DNA of 64,000 bases from NCBI RefSeq assembly GCF_023078355.1, contig NZ_CP095552.1:558001-622000 (forward strand), read 5' to 3'. The notes beneath the pieces are model-generated. The model had not been told where the DNA came from. It ran no database searches and worked only from the letters and a program-made list of their open reading frames with translations. How positions within the stretch are numbered: the first letter of the stretch is position 1; each line of letters begins with the position of its first letter. This DNA is from Gordonia hongkongensis. GTDB taxonomy: Bacteria > Actinomycetota > Actinomycetes > Mycobacteriales > Mycobacteriaceae. Positions 27,317-37,909 of the stretch are shown here, in pieces. A program made the translations under genes and the position numbers.

Positions 27317-27991
27317 TCAGCGCGCGCGGCGCGCGAGACGCTCGGAGTCGGCGATGAGCACGCTCTTGCCCTCGAGGCGCAGCCATCCGCGCTGGGCGAA
27401 GTCGGCGAGCGCCTTGTTGACGGTCTCGCGCGACGCGCCGACGAGCTGGGCGATCTCTTCCTGGGTCAGGTCGTGGGTGACGCGCAGCGCGCCGCCCTCC
27501 TGGGTGCCGAAGCGCTGCGCAAGCTGCAGGAGCTGCTTGGCGACGCGACCGGGCACGTCGGTGAAGATGAGGTCGGCGAGATTGTTGTTGGTGCGGCGCA
27601 AGCGGCGTGCCAGCACGCGCAGCAGCTGCTCGGCGATCTCCGGACGGTCCTTGATCCACGCCTTCAGCGCGTCACGGTCCATCGACACCGCGCGGACCTC
27701 GGTGACCGTCGTCGCCGACGAGGTACGGGGGCCGGGATCGAAGATGGAGAGTTCGCCGAACATGTCGGACGGGCCCATGATCGTCAGCAGGTTCTCGCGT
27801 CCGTCGGGCGAGCGTCGGCCGACCTTCACCTTGCCGGACATGATGATGTAGAGCCGATCGCCGGGCTCGCCTTCGTGGAAGATCACGTGTCCGCGAGGGA
27901 AGTCGGCGGGCTGAAGCTGCTTGGTCAGCGCCGCGACGGCGGAGGGCTCGACGCCCTGGAATATGCCCGCCCGCGCCAGTACTTCTTCCAC
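27317..27991 (-). CDS. crp: Crp/GlxR-type cAMP-dependent regulator
   Basis: 224 residues: a cyclic-nucleotide domain ([32 protein letters not shown], where the Glu and Arg of the phosphate-binding cassette are visible), a dimer helix, and a C-terminal winged helix ([21 protein letters not shown]). Ortholog by position of Rv3676 and of corynebacterial GlxR, a global regulator. GTG start. A candidate target site lies upstream of acs in this window. Confidence 0.93.
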   Translation of the reverse strand: MEEVLARAGIFQGVEPSAVAALTKQLQPADFPRGHVIFHEGEPGDRLYIIMSGKVKVGRRSPDGRENLLTIMGPSDMFGELSIFDPGPRTSSATTVTEVRAVSMDRDALKAWIKDRPEIAEQLLRVLARRLRRTNNNLADLIFTDVPGRVAKQLLQLAQRFGTQEGGALRVTHDLTQEEIAQLVGASRETVNKALADFAQRGWLRLEGKSVLIADSERLARRAR

Positions 27992-28170
27992 CTAGGGAAC
28001 CTTTCTCGAATCTCTCTACAGCCCGCGTCAGATCGCGCCGTTGGCTACGCTACCCCGCGCACAAGCATATGTGTTGGATGGGTCACTGGAAGCTCATTGC
28101 GGGTGTGTCCGATTGGCGGAGTGTCGACGCGGTGGTCGGGCGGTACGGAAGCGGGGGTGGCGACGGCCGG

Positions 28171-28434
28171 TCAGCTGGCCCGCTGCGGCGATTCGGTGTG
28201 GCCGGACACCGCTGATTCGTGACGGGTGACCCGTCGGTCGCGGAGTTCGTCGAGCGCGGCCGGCATGCCCTCGCGGGCGAGGGTCTGGACGTTCTGGGCG
28301 TCGGCCGAGTCGAGGAAGTCCTCCACCTCATCGCGTGAGACCGCCGAGCGGTCGATCCGGGACTGGACCTTGTCCATGCCCATGGCGAACAACATGAGTA
28401 CAGCCGGGAACAGCAGCGCCGCGAGACCGTGCAT
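28171..28434 (-). CDS. Small single-TM protein (Rv3675-like position)
   Basis: 87 residues: an N-terminal TM segment (LAALLFPAVLMLFAMGM) and a charged soluble tail (SRDEVEDFLDSADAQNVQTL). It sits between crp and nth, where M. tuberculosis has a small membrane protein. Function unknown. The start is chosen so that the TM segment follows directly. Confidence 0.7.
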   Translation of the reverse strand: MHGLAALLFPAVLMLFAMGMDKVQSRIDRSAVSRDEVEDFLDSADAQNVQTLAREGMPAALDELRDRRVTRHESAVSGHTESPQRAS

Positions 28435-28680
28435 GGGGACAAGTAAACACAATCGACCCGCCCGGAACCGCATCGAGAGGGCCGCCGTCATTGACTTGTT
28501 ACCTGACCGTAGGTTGCGCGTGAGCACGCCGATGTGGCCGTGACCAGCCCTTCGCCCAGGGCGAACACGCGGTTCTGACCTGCGGTGATGTTCCATTCAG
28601 GGGGTGTGTGAGAGTGCTTCGCCCCGTGTCGGGGGCCAGCGGAATCGGGCTTCGCCGTGCGCATCGCTAACCTGAATCAG

Positions 28681-29457
28681 GTGAGCGCACGCAAGTCTGC
28701 GGCCGCGGGACCGACCCCGGCACGCAAGCAGGAGACCCATCTCGGATTGGTCCGGCGCGCTCGGCGGATGAATCGGACCCTCCAGGTCGCCTTCCCGCAC
28801 GTGTACTGCGAACTCGACTTCACCGACCCGCTCGAGCTCTCGGTGGCGACGATCCTGTCGGCGCAGTGCACCGATGTGCGCGTGAACATGACCACCCCCG
28901 CGCTGTTCGCCAGGTATCGGACGGCCGCGGACTATGCCGGGGCGGACCGCACCGAGCTCGAGGAGATGATCCGTCCCACCGGCTTCTACCGGAACAAGGC
29001 GAACTCGATCATCGGACTCGGGCAGGCGCTCGTCGAGCGGTTCGACGGGGAGGTCCCGGACAATCTGAAGGATCTGGTGTCGCTGCCCGGGTTCGGGCGC
29101 AAGACCGCGAACGTGGTGCTGGGCAACGCCTTCGGTGTGCCAGGCATCACCGTCGACACCCACTTCGGCCGCCTGGTCCGGCGCTGGCAGTGGACCGAGG
29201 AGACCGATCCGGTGAAGGTCGAGCACGCCGTCGGCGAGCTGATCGAGCGGCGGGAGTGGACGGACCTGTCGCACCGGGTGATCTTCCACGGCCGACGGGT
29301 GTGTCATGCGCGCAAGCCGGCGTGTGGGGTGTGCGTCCTCGCCAAGGACTGTCCGTCGGTGGGCACCGGACCGATGGACAAGACCGAGGCCGCGGCCCTG
29401 GTGAAGGGGCCGGAGACCGAGCATCTCCTCGCGCTGGCCGGGATCGCGGCCCCGTGA
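28681..29457 (+). CDS. nth: Endonuclease III
   Basis: 258 residues. The helix-hairpin-helix [14 protein letters not shown] carries catalytic Lys141, VDTHFGRL carries Asp159, and the C-terminal iron-sulfur loop is C-x6-C-x2-C-x5-C ([17 protein letters not shown]). A bifunctional glycosylase/AP lyase that removes oxidised pyrimidines. GTG 28681 is preferred; a GTG 24 nt upstream is possible. Its stop overlaps the next start (GTGA). Confidence 0.95.
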   Translation: MSARKSAAAGPTPARKQETHLGLVRRARRMNRTLQVAFPHVYCELDFTDPLELSVATILSAQCTDVRVNMTTPALFARYRTAADYAGADRTELEEMIRPTGFYRNKANSIIGLGQALVERFDGEVPDNLKDLVSLPGFGRKTANVVLGNAFGVPGITVDTHFGRLVRRWQWTEETDPVKVEHAVGELIERREWTDLSHRVIFHGRRVCHARKPACGVCVLAKDCPSVGTGPMDKTEAAALVKGPETEHLLALAGIAAP

Positions 29458-30158
29458 GCGAACCAAGCGGCCCGGCGTCGCCCCGGGGTTCTCGTTTCCC
29501 GCCCGCCGCGCGATGGACCGTGGTCTTCGTGGTCGTGATGATCGCGCTCATCGTGGCGATCTGGCCGCGCGGGGACGATCCGTCGCCGATGTCGAGCGCA
29601 CCGCCCTCGTCGAGTGGAGTCCGCCCGATCGATGCGCCGGTGGACGAGGCGCGTCTGGCGGAGGCGCGCAGCACCGCCGACCTGCCGGACTGCCCGGTCA
29701 CCGGACTGCCGGAGTCGCCGGACTCCGTCCTCGACGGCGTCGTCGAACCCTGCTTGAGCACCGGAGCGCCCTACGACCTCGGTGCCTCGACGGCCGGCCG
29801 GCCGCTCGTCATCAACGTCTGGGCGCAGTGGTGCGGTCCGTGCAAGACCGAGCTGCCCTACTTCGAGGAGTTCGCCGCGCGGGCCGGCGACCGGGTCACC
29901 GTGCTGGCCCTGCACGCCAAGGAAGGCGGTAGCAACCCGTTCTTCCCGCTGACGCTGCTCACCGAGATCGGAGTCCGCTTGCCGTCCGTGCTCGACCTCG
30001 ACGGAAAGGTGGCCGCGGCCATCAACGCGCCCAGGGTGTTCCCCTCGACCGTCTTCCTTCGACCCGACGGCACGGTGGCCGAGGTCTATCCCGGTGTCTT
30101 CGACAGTCCGGAGGAGATCGCCGATTCGGTGGCCGAGCATCTGGGCGTGCGGATATGA
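29454..30158 (+). CDS. TlpA-like membrane-anchored thioredoxin
   Basis: 234 residues: an N-terminal signal anchor ([17 protein letters not shown]), a Pro/Ser-rich linker, and a thioredoxin fold with the active site WAQWCGPCK (C127, C130) and a cis-Pro in VFPSTVF. It faces outside the membrane and probably reduces apocytochrome c or other exported disulfides. First gene after nth in a four-gene overlapping run (nth, tlpA, nudix, marP). Confidence 0.9.
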   Translation: MSEPSGPASPRGSRFPPAARWTVVFVVVMIALIVAIWPRGDDPSPMSSAPPSSSGVRPIDAPVDEARLAEARSTADLPDCPVTGLPESPDSVLDGVVEPCLSTGAPYDLGASTAGRPLVINVWAQWCGPCKTELPYFEEFAARAGDRVTVLALHAKEGGSNPFFPLTLLTEIGVRLPSVLDLDGKVAAAINAPRVFPSTVFLRPDGTVAEVYPGVFDSPEEIADSVAEHLGVRI

Positions 30159-30991
30159 GCGGGCGTTCGCGCGCCGATGCGGGACCGCTGGTCCCGAGGG
30201 ACGAGATCCCGCCGTGGCTGCGGGCGTTGACCGACGATGTCAGCGCCGTCAGGAAAAGCGTCGACAACCGCGGCGGGGATCGATCGCGCTGGGCGTCGAT
30301 GTTGCCGACCAACTCCCGGTCGGCGGCCGTTCTGATCCTGTTCTCGGGTTCGTGGGAGTCGGCCGACGATCATCCCGGCGGGGTGCCGGCCGACGCCGAG
30401 GTCCTGCTGACCGAGCGCGCTCCCACCCTTCGCCAGCACAGCGGGCAGGTCGCGTTCCCCGGGGGCGCGGCCGATCCCGGCGACGACTTCCCGGTGGGCA
30501 CCGCGCTGCGCGAGGCGGCCGAGGAAACCGGCCTCGACGCATCCGGGGTGACCATCCTCGCGACCCTGCCGAGCTTTCCCGTCGGGGTCTCGGGCTTCGA
30601 CGTCGTCCCGGTGATCGGTTACTGGCACCGCCCGAGCGAGGTGCGCGTCGTCGACCAAGGCGAGACCGCGCGCGTGGACCGGATCAAACTGCGCGAGTTG
30701 CTGAACCCGGACAACCGGTTCCAGGTCCGCCGCAAGGCGGTCGGCATCGTCTACAAGGGGCCCGCGTTCTTCGTCGACCAGTTGCTCGTCTGGGGATTCA
30801 CGGGTGGGCTCATCGCCGCCATCAGCGAGGTGTCCGGCTGGGACCGTCCGTGGGACTCCGCCGACGTTCGTTCGTTGGAGAAGATGATCGAGCTCGCCGG
30901 GAGCCGGCAGGAATCCGGGTTCGCGGAGCTGCACCCGGACGACCGCGACGTGGTCGACGCCGGTAACGCCGAGCCCGGAGGTACCCGATGA
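30155..30991 (+). CDS. Nudix hydrolase, CoA pyrophosphatase type
   Basis: 278 residues. The NuCoA motif LRQHSGQVAFPGG directly precedes the Nudix box (GGAADPGDD...ALREAAEETGL). The first Glu of the canonical box is replaced by Asp. The family cleaves CoA and its thioesters to 4'-phosphopantetheine and 3',5'-ADP. ATGA overlaps on both sides tie it to tlpA and marP. Confidence 0.9.
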   Translation: MSGRSRADAGPLVPRDEIPPWLRALTDDVSAVRKSVDNRGGDRSRWASMLPTNSRSAAVLILFSGSWESADDHPGGVPADAEVLLTERAPTLRQHSGQVAFPGGAADPGDDFPVGTALREAAEETGLDASGVTILATLPSFPVGVSGFDVVPVIGYWHRPSEVRVVDQGETARVDRIKLRELLNPDNRFQVRRKAVGIVYKGPAFFVDQLLVWGFTGGLIAAISEVSGWDRPWDSADVRSLEKMIELAGSRQESGFAELHPDDRDVVDAGNAEPGGTR

Positions 30992-32181
30992 CCGGCTCGA
31001 CGTGGGTCGACATCATCGTGATCGGCATCGCCCTGCTCGCGGCGGCCAGCGGGTACCGGTCGGGTGCGGTCGCCTCGGCCCTGGCGTTCATCGGAGTCGC
31101 ACTCGGCGCCGTAGCCGGTCTGCTGCTCGCGCCCCGCCTGATCGAGCAGTTCGACGATCTGCAGGTGCGGGTGCTCGCCGGGATTCTGGTGCTGGTCGTG
31201 CTCGTGGTCGTCGGCGAGGTGGCCGGCATGGTTCTGGGACGTGCGGCTCGCGGTGGCATCCGGTCGCCCGGGCTGCGCGCCGTCGACAGCGGAGTCGGCT
31301 CGCTCCTACAGGTGGTCGCGGTGTTGCTGGCCGCGGGCCTGCTGGCGATCCCGCTGCGCGAGTCCGCCGACCCGGCGATCGCCGGGGCGGTTCGGGACTC
31401 GAAGGTGCTCACCGGGGTCGACGCGGTGTCGCCGCAGTGGGTCGACGACATCCCGGACGACTTCAAGGCGCTCCTGGACAGTTCGGGACTCCCGAAGCTC
31501 CCGTTCGTCAGCACCCCGTCGACGAACGTCGACCCTCCCGATCAGGCGCTGGCCGAACTGCCGGTGGTGACGCAGGCGCGTCCCAGCGTGGTGAAGATCG
31601 AGGGCGTGGCACCGAGCTGCCGACAGGCTCTCGAGGGGAGCGGGTTCGTCGTCTCTCCGGAGCGCGTCATGACGAACGCGCACGTGGTCGCGGGCACCGA
31701 ACGGCTGGAGGTCCAGACCTCGACGGGGGCGCAGCTCCCGGCGCGCGTCGTGCTCTTCGACAGCGAGAACGACATCGCGGTGCTCGACGTCCCGGGCCTC
31801 CGGGCGCCGGCCCTGCGGTTCGCCTCACGCCCCGCGTCGACCGGGGACGACGCCATCGCACTCGGTTTCCCCGAGGCCGGACCGTTCTATGTGAGTCCGC
31901 TGCGGGTGCGTGCGGTCTTCGCCCACACCGGTGACGACATCTACCGGACCGGGCAGGTGACCCGTGAGGTCTACGCCGTCCGTGGTCTGATTCGGCAGGG
32001 CAATTCGGGTGGGCCGCTGCTGAACTCGGACGGCGAGGTGCTCGGTGTGGTCTTCGGCGCGGCCGAGAATGCCGCCGACGAGACCGGTTTCGTGCTCACC
32101 GCCCGCCAGGTGCGCTCCGACTTCGACGAATCCGAGCGACGAAGCGAGCGGGTGAGTACGCAACGCTGCGTCCTCGCCTGA
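30988..32181 (+). CDS. marP: Periplasmic serine protease MarP
   Basis: 397 residues: four N-terminal TM helices (about 7-120, CvpA-like), then a chymotrypsin-fold protease with His232 (TNAHVVAG), Asp262 (SENDIAVLD) and Ser340 (RQGNSGGPL). Cys211 (APSCRQ) and Cys394 (STQRCVLA) match the disulfide pair of M. tuberculosis MarP, which supports acid resistance. The last 86 bp overlap the convergent ephE-like gene, and this tail includes a REP-like sequence yet keeps the Cys. Confidence 0.93.
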   Translation: MTGSTWVDIIVIGIALLAAASGYRSGAVASALAFIGVALGAVAGLLLAPRLIEQFDDLQVRVLAGILVLVVLVVVGEVAGMVLGRAARGGIRSPGLRAVDSGVGSLLQVVAVLLAAGLLAIPLRESADPAIAGAVRDSKVLTGVDAVSPQWVDDIPDDFKALLDSSGLPKLPFVSTPSTNVDPPDQALAELPVVTQARPSVVKIEGVAPSCRQALEGSGFVVSPERVMTNAHVVAGTERLEVQTSTGAQLPARVVLFDSENDIAVLDVPGLRAPALRFASRPASTGDDAIALGFPEAGPFYVSPLRVRAVFAHTGDDIYRTGQVTREVYAVRGLIRQGNSGGPLLNSDGEVLGVVFGAAENAADETGFVLTARQVRSDFDESERRSERVSTQRCVLA

Positions 32182-33160
32182 CCTTGCGGGCCGATCGGCG
32201 GGGGACGTCGGCGGTGGGTGCGGGTTCGTGGCGTAGGAACTCGAGGATGTGCTCGGTCACCGTGGCCGGTTGTTCTTGATGGACGAAGTGGCCGCTGCCC
32301 TCGACCTGCCGATACGTCTGGTGCGCGGCCCATCGGTGACTGTCGGCAATCGCGTCGTCGAGGATGTACGGGTCGTCGCGGCCTCGGAGGGCCAGCACGG
32401 GGAGATGCAGCCGCTGGTCCATCAGTTCCATGAAGCGGGCGCCGTCGGGCCGGAACTGCGAACGGAACGCCCAGCGCCGGTACTCCAGGCTGCAGTGCGC
32501 GACGTTGGGGATCAGCATGGCCGACCGGTTGAGTTCGACGGTGTGCGCGTAGTCGGGTTCACCGCGCCAGGGGGCAGACGACCGTTCCGCGAAGTAGTCG
32601 GACACGAAGGCCGCGTCGTCGCGGGTGACCTGCCGTTCACCGAGGCGGGGGATCTGGTTGCGCAGGAACAGAGGTAAGAACTGTGCGCGTTGTGCCTTGT
32701 CGCGCAACACGCGTCGACGCAGGGCGCGGGGGTGCGGGGACGCGATGACGACGATCCGGTCGACGACGCGTGGGTGCAGCGCGGCGGTCGCCCAGCAGAC
32801 CAGGCCGCCGTCGGAGTGTCCGATCAGGGTGGCCCGGGTGTGTCCGAACGCGCGGACGAGGCCGTTGGTGTCGCCGGCCAGGGTCCAGCCGTCGTAGCCG
32901 CGCGGTGGTTTGTCGGTGTCGCCGTAGCCGCGGAGGTCGACTGCGACGGCGCGAAAGCCGGCGTCGGTGAGCGCGGTCAGCTGATGTCGCCAGCTCCACC
33001 AGAACTCGCCGAAACCGTGCAGCAGCAGTACCAGCGGGCGGTCATCGGCGGGAACGCCGGCGGGCTGGACGGCGTGGAAACGGACTCCGTTGGCGCGGAC
33101 GTCGAGATGCTCCCAATCACCCGGGAGACGAACGGTCGAGGGGTCGGGCTCCTCGCTCAC
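32096..33160 (-). CDS. ephE: Alpha/beta hydrolase, EphE-like
   Basis: 354 residues. Oxyanion HGFGEFWWSW, nucleophile GHSDGG, acid region LRGRDDPYI and the His in GSGHFVHQEQP match epoxide-hydrolase-like enzymes of the EphE group. The C-terminal 35 residues are arginine-rich (RRSARKVRRGR) and are antisense to the end of marP, so the true stop region looks lineage-extended. Downstream of the DUF1469 gene in the same direction. Confidence 0.85.
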   Translation of the reverse strand: MSEEPDPSTVRLPGDWEHLDVRANGVRFHAVQPAGVPADDRPLVLLLHGFGEFWWSWRHQLTALTDAGFRAVAVDLRGYGDTDKPPRGYDGWTLAGDTNGLVRAFGHTRATLIGHSDGGLVCWATAALHPRVVDRIVVIASPHPRALRRRVLRDKAQRAQFLPLFLRNQIPRLGERQVTRDDAAFVSDYFAERSSAPWRGEPDYAHTVELNRSAMLIPNVAHCSLEYRRWAFRSQFRPDGARFMELMDQRLHLPVLALRGRDDPYILDDAIADSHRWAAHQTYRQVEGSGHFVHQEQPATVTEHILEFLRHEPAPTADVPRRSARKVRRGRSVAYSPARFVARIRRSRSAPGGR

Positions 33161-33163
33161 GGA

Positions 33164-33673
33164 TCACCCTTCGCGGGCGGGCGGGATTCTCGGGTGCGTG
33201 GTGGTGTCGTGCGCCGCGCCGCGGTGGGGCAGGACGGTCGGCAGTTCGTTGACCGTCTCGATCGTCTTCGCGGGTCCGCGCACGCGTTTGAAGAACAGGT
33301 ATCCGACGAACGCGGCGATCAGGGTGACCGCCACCAGGATGAGGAACACGATGAGGAACGCCAACCAGCGCCAGACCCACTCGTCGAGCAGTTCGGCGAG
33401 GAAGAAAAAGAAGAAGAAGCTCGCGTAGAGCGCCATCACACCGGCGACGATGAGCAGCCCGGTGCCCGCGCCGGCCTTCTTGGCCTCGGTGACCAGCTCG
33501 GCCTTGGCGAGCGCGACCTCGGATCGGAACAGGGTGGAGACACTGGCGGTCGCGTCCTTGACCAGGCTTCCGATCGTCGGCTCGCCGTTGCGGCCGGCGT
33601 TGGCGTCGGAGAGCGGGATCGACGGGACGGAGTCCCGGCCCGCGTCGGGCAGGCCGTGCTCGTTGGGGCTCAC
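33164..33673 (-). CDS. DUF1469/phage-holin superfamily membrane protein
   Basis: 169 residues. IGSLVKDATASVSTLFRSEV, then ALAKAELVTEAKKAG is the family N-terminal amphipathic region, followed by two TM helices (GLLIVAGVMALYASFFFFFF; FLIVFLILVAVTLIAAFVG). GTG start after GGAGGA. Rv3669 position. Despite the family name it is a chromosomal core gene, not phage; role unknown. Confidence 0.85.
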   Translation of the reverse strand: MSPNEHGLPDAGRDSVPSIPLSDANAGRNGEPTIGSLVKDATASVSTLFRSEVALAKAELVTEAKKAGAGTGLLIVAGVMALYASFFFFFFLAELLDEWVWRWLAFLIVFLILVAVTLIAAFVGYLFFKRVRGPAKTIETVNELPTVLPHRGAAHDTTTHPRIPPAREG

Positions 33674-33726
33674 AGAATCCTCCGTTGTTCGGCTGATGGC
33701 CATATGTTGCCATGCGCGGGCGGTCC

Positions 33727-33798
33727 GGGTGGCGAGCCACCCATCGAATGGGGTGGCGAGCCACCCGTCGAATGGGGTGGCGAGCCACCCGTCGAATG
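33727..33798. repeat. Three 24-bp tandem repeats, each a palindrome
   Basis: The unit GGGTGGCGAGCCACCC plus TCGAATG (with one variable base) occurs three times at exact 24-bp spacing. Only one base differs (A/G at unit position 17). Each unit holds an 8-bp inverted repeat. Located between the DUF1469 gene and the acs terminator. Confidence 0.9.
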
Positions 33799-33819
33799 GA
33801 GTGGCGCGAAGACGGGCAG

Positions 33820-33846
33820 GGCCTGCCGACCTCAGGTCGGCAGGCC
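33820..33846. terminator. Terminator after acs
   Basis: A 12-bp perfect stem (GGCCTGCCGACC with GGTCGGCAGGCC) with a 3-nt loop, 20 bp beyond the acs stop. Confidence 0.85.
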
Positions 33847-33865
33847 GTGGAGAACTCGAACGGCC

Positions 33866-35806
<1,941 letters not shown>

Positions 35807-35881
35807 CGGTGACAAGGGCCTTTCGCTGTCGACGGCGGTCACTCAACAGTAGGGTGACCTGGCGTCAGAACGGGCAATCAG

Positions 35882-35897
35882 TGTGAGCGTAGTCACG
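35882..35897. promoter_or_regulatory. CRP/GlxR box upstream of acs
   Basis: TGTGA-GCGTAG-TCACG matches TGTGA-N6-TCACA at 9 of 10 defined bases. It lies in the 394-bp gap between acs and the divergent 36201 gene, so it could act on either. The rest of that gap shows no gene. Confidence 0.7.
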
Positions 35898-36200
35898 TCG
35901 CGGTCCAGGCTGGAACCGTCCGGTATGTGAGCGCGGCCGATTGGCGACGAACGGCGGGTAAGCGGCGACGAGCGGTCGGGATGCCCTCTGGACCGCGCCG
36001 ACGTCGGGAGCGATGCGTTTCAGTCAGTCAACTGACGAACACCGTGAACAATTACAGGTGCGCATTATCTGAAACGGTGACTAACAATGGATCATCGGCG
36101 CCCATTCGGCTGACACCGTGGGTGTCCGAATCCGTAGCCCTGATCGACCGAACCGAGGGCGACCTGGTGAGCGGTCCGCGGCCGCAACTATCGTCGGTTC

Positions 36201-36956
36201 GTGACCACCGACCCACTGTTGCCCCTGCTGGAGCTGCCCGGCGTCGCCGCCGCCGCCGATCGAGCACGGGATGCCCTCTCCGCAGTGCACCGGCACCCCG
36301 CCAACCTGCGAGGATGGGACAAGACCGCCACCGAGGCGTCGTGGCGGGCGGGCCGGTCCTCGGCCGCGATCGACGGCGGAAGTGTCGAGCTCCGACGCGA
36401 TGGCGACTTCGACGACCCGATTTTGGCCGGCGCGATGCGGGTGTCGCAGGCCCTCGACGGCGATTCGCTGGTCACACTCACCTCGGTGATCCGCCGGGCT
36501 CCCGCGCAGGCGCTGGCGAGGTTGCACACCCTCGCCGCCGCGGACCTCGTCGACGACCCGGAAGATCTCGGGCGGCCCCGGAGTGGGACGGATGTCGCCG
36601 AACGTCTCAACTTGTTGGGGCAGTTGACAACCGGCGCCACCTCGGTCCCGGCGCCGGTGCTCGTGGCGGTGGTGCACGGCGAGCTGCTGGCAGTGGACGC
36701 CTTCCCCGCTGCCAACGGTGTCGTCGCTCGTGCCGCGTCTCGGCTCGTCGGCGCCGCGACCGGGCTGGACCCGCACTGCCTCGGCGTGCCGGAGGTGACC
36801 TGGTTCAAGCGGGTCGGCGAGTATCGCACGTTGGCGACGAACTTCGGGGCTGGTACCGAGTCGGGCCTGCGGGACTGGATCATCTTCTGCTGCGAGGCCC
36901 TGGAATCCGGTGCGGCCGAGGCGAAGTCGATCGCGGACGCGGCCCGGTCGGGTTAG
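36201..36956 (+). CDS. Conserved actinobacterial protein (Rv3662c-like)
   Basis: 251 residues, soluble and helical. Conserved-looking blocks are WRAGRSSAAIDGGSVELRRDGD, AMRVSQALDGDSL, DPHCLGVPEVTWF and the C-terminal DWIIFCCEALESGAAEAKSIADA. The N-terminal pattern is somewhat Fic-like, but there is no HPFxxGNG motif. Homologs are sometimes labelled oxidoreductase without support. GTG start. Position next to 6C RNA and ssd as in M. tuberculosis. Confidence 0.75.
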   Translation: MTTDPLLPLLELPGVAAAADRARDALSAVHRHPANLRGWDKTATEASWRAGRSSAAIDGGSVELRRDGDFDDPILAGAMRVSQALDGDSLVTLTSVIRRAPAQALARLHTLAAADLVDDPEDLGRPRSGTDVAERLNLLGQLTTGATSVPAPVLVAVVHGELLAVDAFPAANGVVARAASRLVGAATGLDPHCLGVPEVTWFKRVGEYRTLATNFGAGTESGLRDWIIFCCEALESGAAEAKSIADAARSG

Positions 36957-37656
36957 TCTCGCGCGGTCTCGAACGCGGCCCGGACAGCACTGCGGGCGGC
37001 CGCCGGCGTCGTAAACGACGCGGTTGCCGCCCGCGTAGCACGGACTCAAGTTACCAAGCGTGCTTGGTGGGTTGTGGTCACCGCCTCGGCGATTGATCGC
37101 GAGTCGGGATTACTGACCGTCCACGTGCTGCCAGCTGTGGGCCATTCCTCTCGGGCCTGGCGCCTCACGAGAGGAAGGCGGTGGCGCATCGAGTGGTGGC
37201 GGTCGGTCGTCCTGACTGTGATGTCGCAGGCGCACAACACTTTTGCCATATGCGGCGTGCTCCGCGTGGGTGCTTGCCGCCCGTGCTGGGAAGTGCTCGG
37301 CGTGGGGGTCCGTTCCTTCTCTTCCGGATCGAACTTGGCCTTCCGAGATTCCGTAACCACTGTTCTACACCGTGACGCCGATCACATCAAGCGTTCGGCG
37401 CCGGAATATTGAGCAACTTGCGGATGGCGACGAAACACTCTGTGACGCAGCATCTTCGACGGAATCCGCCGGCGGTTCGGGGGCGGTGGGTGTCCGGTTA
37501 GGGGGTTCGGCGGCCTCGAGCGGGAACGTTGCAAAGACGTTGCGCGATTCGCGAGGCTGAATCGCGATTCCCGAATATGCGCCCGGAACGGGCGTCGCAT
37601 TCGACCACCTGGTTACTCGGCAGTAGAACGGACATTAGTGAATGGGATTGTTGTGC
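36957..37656. other. 700-bp gap lacking the expected HAD gene
   Basis: No convincing coding frame. M. tuberculosis has a SerB-like HAD gene (Rv3661) around here, next to ssd. The first 80 bp hold a terminator-like hairpin; 37200-37670 is less GC-rich than its neighbours and looks like decayed or regulatory sequence. Confidence 0.6.
36992..37034 (+). terminator. Terminator-like hairpin
   Basis: GCGGGCGGC pairs with GCCGCCCGC and, inside, GCGTCG pairs with CGACGC around a TAAA loop, 36 bp past the stop of the 36201 gene. Confidence 0.65.
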
Positions 37657-37686
37657 TTGCAAATAAACCAAAACCGTGTGTATAGT
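37657..37686 (+). promoter_or_regulatory. Sigma-A-type promoter for 6C RNA
   Basis: TTGCAA (37657-37662), an 18-nt spacer and TATAGT (37681-37686) make the best housekeeping promoter in the window. It predicts a start near 37693, just before the two hairpins. Confidence 0.75.
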
Positions 37687-37692
37687 CATCGG

Positions 37693-37785
37693 TACCCGGT
37701 TCTCATACCGGTGCGTTTCAGCCCGACCCCCGGGGCTGAAACGTGACGACCCCGGCCTCCTCCCCCTGGCCGGGGTTGTCCTCTG
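37693..37785 (+). ncRNA. 6C (B11) small RNA
   Basis: Two adjacent stem-loops with C-rich loops. Hairpin 1: CGTTTCAGCCC with GGGCTGAAACG (37714-37724/37733-37743) and loop GACCCCCG. Hairpin 2: ACCCCGGCC with GGCCGGGGT (37749-37757/37768-37776) and loop TCCTCCCCCT. This is the 6C RNA pattern of actinobacteria, and the location before ssd matches B11 in M. tuberculosis, which lies beside Rv3660c. The C-rich loops are thought to pair with G-rich sequences at mRNA ribosome sites. The ends are estimated from the promoter. Confidence 0.85.
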
Positions 37786-37909
37786 TCTGGGGTCTTTTGT
37801 ATCCCGAGACCCCGCCGGTCGCGAGAGTCTGTCCACAGCCTTCGTCGCCGTCCCCAACCGCCCGCGATCCCAAGCGTCGGAATGCCGCACCTGCCGCATG
37901 ATCGGCTGC

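Noticed and set aside
28051..28070. CACAAGCATATGTG palindrome before crp as a CRP site
   Set aside because: Half-sites are in the wrong orientation (CAC...GTG instead of GTG...CAC).
33164..33673. Holin-like annotation as sign of a second prophage
   Set aside because: It is the DUF1469 core gene at its conserved position between ephE and acs; the family name is misleading.
33727..33798. Possible short CRISPR
   Set aside because: Units are directly tandem without spacers.
37046..37412. Small overlapping frames in the 36957-37656 gap
   Set aside because: No ribosome sites, no family resemblance, and opposite-strand frames look equally good.
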